Shown piece after piece: positions 59,301-64,000 of a stretch of DNA of 64,000 nucleotides. The notes under the pieces were generated by a model, which searched no databases, was not told the origin of the DNA, and was given only the letters and a program-made list of their open reading frames with translations. The position numbers and the translations under genes were made by a program. Positions within the stretch are counted from its first letter, which is position 1; every line of letters begins with the position of its first letter. The DNA is from Lingula anatina (taxonomy: Eukaryota > Brachiopoda > Lingulata > Lingulida > Lingulidae): positions 506,107 through 570,106 of the forward strand of contig NW_019774436.1 in NCBI RefSeq assembly GCF_001039355.2. The letters are read 5' to 3'.

Positions 59301-62300
59301 TATGGTAAGTGAATCCAGGAAAAACCCAATGCTGTTTTTAGGCTCTAAAATTGCTGGCACTGTGGATTTGACATTTTCACCCCTGAATTAAAATTTAAAA
59401 AAGACAACAACCGAACCTGCAATTTAATTGCTATGCTCATAAAACATGTTTGTTACCAATATACAAAAATCATTTTTTCTACCTTTTTTACGAAGATTTG
59501 CTGCTCCTGAACAAACCTATCAGAATGAACCATGTTTATAACAGTTTCTTTACAACATTGCCCTATTTAAGCAGTTTTTTCAAAATGATATATCTTTTTA
59601 TCTTGTCTTTCAGAATTGTATGTGAAGGTTGGCTAGAGCTAAGATTTGCAGAAGTGGAAGCTGCAGAGAACATTATGTCTGCTGTTATCCAGCTCAGAAC
59701 TCTGCTGCAAGAGTTGCTCAAAATGAAACTTCAAGGTAGAGTTTTCCTCCATTACCCACATTATTCATAGCGGTAATCAAACATCACTCCTCTTGTAATC
59801 TTCCTCATTTTTAGACATTCTCAATATTACTTCCAAGGAGACACATGGAAACTAAGGTTTGATAAACACGTAAACTGATTTAGAAACTCCCACATTAAGA
59901 TCTTCCCCCTTTGTTGGACATAGATGGGAAAACACAAAGGCTGTCCCTGTCAGATGATGGGTTCATCCATTGTCTTTGGTACTAACTAAATAAAACACAA
60001 TAGTGACTGTCATAGCCACATGCTGGAGCATCGAGACACATTTGATTCTGCTCCCCATGTGATCTGACCCTTTCTGTTGCGCTTTTTGCACTAAATTTCC
60101 TTCAGCTGACCTTCTGTGGTAGTTACACATTAAGATCTTGATCCTGCTTTCATGTGGTAATACTATAAAAGAGCATTACAAACAATGTCTGTATGCTTTT
60201 TTAAACTACACTTGGCACAGACCATTGTGTATTGTTGCTATGAATAGAAAGAATGCTTCTATTTGAGAAACCGAATAATTTATGACAATATGGTCAATTG
60301 CTTCTTTTTTTTTCATTGTTGTAGTTGTTTTTCATTGTCTTGCTGCTGTCTATATGTCTGTACTTTTGCATGCCACAAAAATCTTTGTTACGCTTCAACA
60401 TGAAAACATTAAGAGAAAATTTCATGTGATTTTTGTGGCAATCAAGTATATGCCCTGTGTATGTGCCTTGTCAGTTATCAAGAAGTACAATTCAATCAAA
60501 AAAACTTATAGAACAGGCTCAGCNTCTATATGTCTGTACTTTTGCATGCCACAAAAATCTTTGTTACGCTTCAACATGAAAACATTAAGAGAAAATTTCA
60601 TGTGATTTTTGTGGCAATCAAGTATATGCCCTGTGTATGTGCCTTGTCAGTTATCAAGAAGTACAATTCAATCAAAAAAACTTATAGAACAGGCTCAGCT
60701 TGTCATGTCTTTCCGTAAGATAATGCATGTAATAAAATCAACTGAACTTAAGGCGTGTATGGGCATTAAGGCCTGGCTAGTCCTGGCACAGTTAACGCCT
60801 TATTAGTTTAAGCCAGCATCAGACCAATAAGTCTGAGGTTAACAGACTATTGAAACCACAATTGTTATTACAGAGCTTACGGTTAACCACGTTTTTTCTT
60901 TGTTTTTTAAGTTTCTGAACTAAAACTTACAATGGGAAAAAGTATATCTGTCTGCTTTGTTAGAAAATGTTTATTTAGAGAATTTTGATATCCTTTGATA
61001 TATTTCTCCTTTTCACATCATTGTTCAAACAAAAAGGTTTTTTTTTTTCCTTTCATTTTGTCTTTGTTGGTATGTAAAAGCGAAGATCAACATTTTTGAT
61101 TAAGTTATTGCTTGTTTCTCTGTTTGTCAAACTTTGTAGTTCATTGTACACCATTGTGATGCCTTTAAAATGACTCTAGATAAAGCTTTAGGGGGTATTA
61201 CTATATTTTGCAGGATTTATGAGTTAAATTTGCTGGTGTTATTTCTGTTTTATAGGCATTAGTTTCTTAATTCAGTGTGTAGGTTTTTTCTTGAAAGAGT
61301 CAGTTTCCATCTGCATTACATTGGAGTAGGTCAAGTTCGCGCACTTATTGCCTCTGTGAATTTTTACAAACATTGGTGTTGGATTATTTCCCACTGAATC
61401 AGCTTTCCATAAAAACATTAACAGGACAAAGACTTCTTCAAAAGGAGGACCAGTCAAAGCTGATTTTTTTAGCTCTTTTCTCAAGCTGCATTTTTTGTCC
61501 AGGCACTAAAAACTTCCAGTTGAGAGTTCTAATTGTCACCACCCACTTGCCGTTAACTATTGCAAGAGTGCTAATGCACTATTAGAGATGAGAGTCACTG
61601 TCATGGAATCTGCACTCTCTCACTGATACTTGACATCCTTGGGGTGGGTTAGTGACTGCCCCATGTGTTCAGATCAACTTACATTGTTAGTGACATTGTT
61701 TTTCTGTTTATAGTGACATCGGCTCAGTTGTTGCTGATGGACCATGGCTCTTGAGGTTTGGGATGGACTGGTGTGTGGTTAAAACAAGATACATAGAGCA
61801 TTGTTTTACAAACCACAGTTTAATCTGTTTTGACAAAAACATGTTGACAAAGAATAGAGGAGAGGTGTAATGCTGCAATCAAAATGACAAACACATCGCG
61901 GAAGTGATTTATTCCCCCATTCATTCTGAAGAATTGTAACATTTATTGACATTTCAAACAAGTGGAATGACTATATATCTTTTTAACTCCTGCACTCTGT
62001 AACAATCTAATAGTCAACCATGCAGAGAAGAAAATTTTGATTTAAAAACCATTTGGGGTTTCAACTTAAATTCTCAATTTCATATAACTTGGGATAAATT
62101 ACGAGCTTTTCTTGCAGTGGCATGACAAGAATTCATTACAGATGATTTAGATATTTGTACTGGTTTCCCACTCTCTAAACAGTGAATTCATAACAGCTTC
62201 TCAAAGAAATTTTTAAAGAAACATTTTTTGTTATTTTTGCATTTACTTTGCTGCATTTTTTCTTACTTTAAAGTAGTGACATTCTAACTCACATATTTCC

Positions 62301-63451
62301 TGTCGCTCTTAAATGCTGTAAATATTATGTCAGGAGTCGATAATCCAGTCAGTGTGAACTTTTAATTATTAAAATAGAAGAAATTCATTTAAAAAAGATA
62401 GTAGAAACAAATGATAAACAACCACAAATTAAATCTTACTAAAATTGGTTCATAATCTATAAAAGATAACAAATTTTTAACCAGTATCACTTCAATTCAT
62501 CCACTCACTTCCAGATACTATAAACAAAAAAGAACAGGACGAAAAAGACAAGTTCAACCCAAAGTTCAGAAAGCTGGAACGACTTCTGGCTGGCAAGCTG
62601 ACCAGTTTCCTGGATAGTAAAGTGGTGTACTCTATCCGCCGAGTTCTGGCTGCTGAACTCCAGCACCTCTATTTGGGCCCAAGCGAAGGTAAAGACTGAC
62701 GCCTTGATCCATTTTTAAGTTACAAAATTCTTCACAGAGTTTTGCAAGAATTTTTGTTCATGATTTTCAGTGAAATCTGGAAGTAGTGTTTAATTTCTTT
62801 ATGTATTCGAATTTACTTTCAAATGTGTAGATCCTTTAAATCTTTTTATTACAAAGATTGACATGATCCATCATTCAAATAAGCCATGTAGGGAGCAAAG
62901 TTGATATGACTGATACAAAGCTTGAAAAGCACAGTGGTGCTGAGTTTAAGAATGTATGCCCCGTGTAGTACTTTCATGTAGTGCCCTCAGAGGCACATAA
63001 TAAGGTGAAAGACTAAGAATCATACTGACTTTGATCTACTTATAGCCTCAAAGCCTTAAATGTCAAACAAAGTACTTTAAGTTTCCCCAGAGATCGGCAT
63101 CATGTTTAAAAAAATGCAAAATTTAAAAGTACATGCAATTGTTTAAATAAAATTATGCATAGTGAAAAAAGCATTAGCCTGAAAGGATATATTCATTTTA
63201 ACAACTCTGTATGCAGCTAAATAAATGATATACAGATATAGCAATGTTTTTTTCTACAGCCTATAGCCTCATATAAGAAAAATGAAACTTTAAGTCAGTT
63301 TTTAAGCATTTGATATTTAGAAGGTATACTTTCCAGATGTCAAAGGTGGTGATGATGTAATCAGTGATATTATGAAGTTCTCTACATTGGGAGGGGACCC
63401 ACACCCAGTGAAAGGAGGGATCCAAGTCAAGGAATATTTGGTATACAATTG
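49969..63451 (+). CDS. DHX34: DHX34, DExH-box RNA helicase of nonsense-mediated decay (3' end missing)
   Basis: Twenty-seven exons encode about 1178 residues: 49969-50501, 50683-50765, 51059-51196, 51336-51418, 51756-51893, 52096-52230, 52388-52442, 52687-52754, 53233-53382, 53570-53695, 54013-54168, 54436-54543, 54656-54752, 54952-55099, 55230-55296, 55482-55589, 55718-55804, 56114-56188, 56814-56924, 57144-57311, 57512-57604, 57817-57957, 58336-58481, 58655-58765, 59614-59735, 62515-62688, 63337-63451. Motifs: GDTGCGKST (I), TQPRRIA (Ia), DEVH (II, split by the intron after 52754), MSATI (III), [10 protein letters not shown] (V), QRKGRAGR (VI). The family-specific [21 protein letters not shown] and [11 protein letters not shown] identify DHX34, which links SMG1 and UPF1. 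The N-terminus is a long Arg/Ser/Asp-rich tail. The terminal zinc-finger exon(s) lie beyond the window. Confidence 0.96.
57048..57122 (+). repeat. (TTTG)n/(ATTC)n tetranucleotide repeats
   Basis: A TTTG-rich run passes into about nine ATTC units immediately before the exon at 57144. Both are intronic. Confidence 0.95.
60349..60699 (+). other. Exact 175-bp duplication across a single N
   Basis: 60349-60523 and 60525-60699 appear identical, separated by one N at 60524. This is most likely two overlapping contig ends that were not merged, not a biological duplication. It lies inside a DHX34 intron. Confidence 0.9.
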
Positions 63452-63633
63452 GTGAGTAATATGCAGCTGATCTTAGCTTGTATACTAAAGAGCAGCTTTA
63501 TTTGGTAATTATAATGTATGTTTAGAATTCAAGACATTGGCTCTCCTGATAACACTGAATATCGCAATTAAAAAAATGGTATACAAAAGTCTCAGTTTAA
63601 CTTAAGTTGGGATGGTGTGTTTTGTATCATTAT

Positions 63634-63870
63634 GTCTGGTGACTGGGTAGCAGAATGGTATGGCAGAGTACTAGATTAACATGGAGGTTGGGGATTTGAA
63701 TTCTGTTGGCAAAAAGTCCACATGGAATCCCTATACACTTTCTCCATAGTGTCTCTGTTCACCTAGTTGTAGAAATGGGTATTAACACGATTTGCTTGGG
63801 AGTTACCTGCGATAGACTGTCACTAACCGTGGGAGGTGAAAGCTACAGTCTTTCTCGATGACCATTGTTC
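63634..63870 (+). mobile_element. tRNA-derived SINE (probable)
   Basis: A GGTAGCAGAATGGTATGGCA-like A-box region is followed about 40 nt later by GGGGATTTGAATTC, close to the pol III B box GGTTCGANTCC. The downstream body (TGTCTCTGTTCACCTAGTTG, GGGAGTTACCTGCGATAGAC) is typical of tRNA-SINE tails known from marine animals. No clear 3' tail or target duplication was found. It lies after the last visible DHX34 exon. Confidence 0.6.
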
Positions 63871-64000
63871 TGTATATGAGTTTTCCACTATTGTCAAAAT
63901 TTTACCCAGTAACTGTTGTCATAGCTAGTTTTACCATGGTTATTTTGTGTTGGGCATGTCAATATTATCAAAGAATTGTGTACAAAACAAGTAAGGTTGC

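Overview
The window is AT-rich metazoan DNA with large introns, consensus GT-AG splice sites, many repeats and several assembly gaps. The gene set (adhesion GPCR, tandem C2H2 zinc-finger genes, DHX34), the marine-invertebrate style repeats (foldback elements, hAT-like and tRNA-derived short elements) and the frequent words acatgta and taggcctac suggest a marine invertebrate, perhaps a non-vertebrate deuterostome such as a hemichordate or echinoderm. The species call is inference and weak.

Layout. 1-3.4 kb is a GC-richer block of nested inverted repeats with no believable gene. 3.4-11.7 kb is mostly featureless non-coding DNA with a 363-bp N gap at 9740-10102. 11.8-27.7 kb (+) holds one complete adhesion GPCR gene whose 26 coding exons all join in frame (1233 residues): signal peptide, leucine-rich repeats, a Ly6/uPAR three-finger domain, a SEA-like segment, a hormone-receptor-like cysteine motif, GAIN/GPS and seven transmembrane helices. 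29.9-32.2 kb (-) and 40.8-43.1 kb (-) hold two paralogous C2H2 zinc-finger genes that share an N-terminal domain I do not recognise. The 8.6 kb between them contains a hAT-like MITE, 34-bp tandem repeats, microsatellites and a second copy of part of the 1-3.4 kb repeat. 43.7-46.35 kb is a large foldback element built of ~175-bp units in opposite orientations. 46.57-49.78 kb (-) encodes a 365-residue coiled-coil protein, divergent from and 191 bp away from DHX34 (+, 49.97 kb to beyond 63.45 kb), a nonsense-mediated-decay DExH helicase that loses only its last exon(s) to the window edge.

Gene relationships. The genes do not form a pathway. The only tight regulatory link visible is the short shared promoter between the coiled-coil gene and DHX34. 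It carries a cyclin-A-like CDE/CHR motif pair oriented to the coiled-coil gene, which would fit a cell-division role.

Most unusual signal. Four perfect small palindromes (20-33 bp) at 161, 10520, 13991 and 43684, plus a decayed fifth at 14362, are each bounded by an exact 7-9 bp direct repeat, like target-site duplications. Their sequences are unrelated, so they look like products of one insertion or repair process rather than copies of one family.
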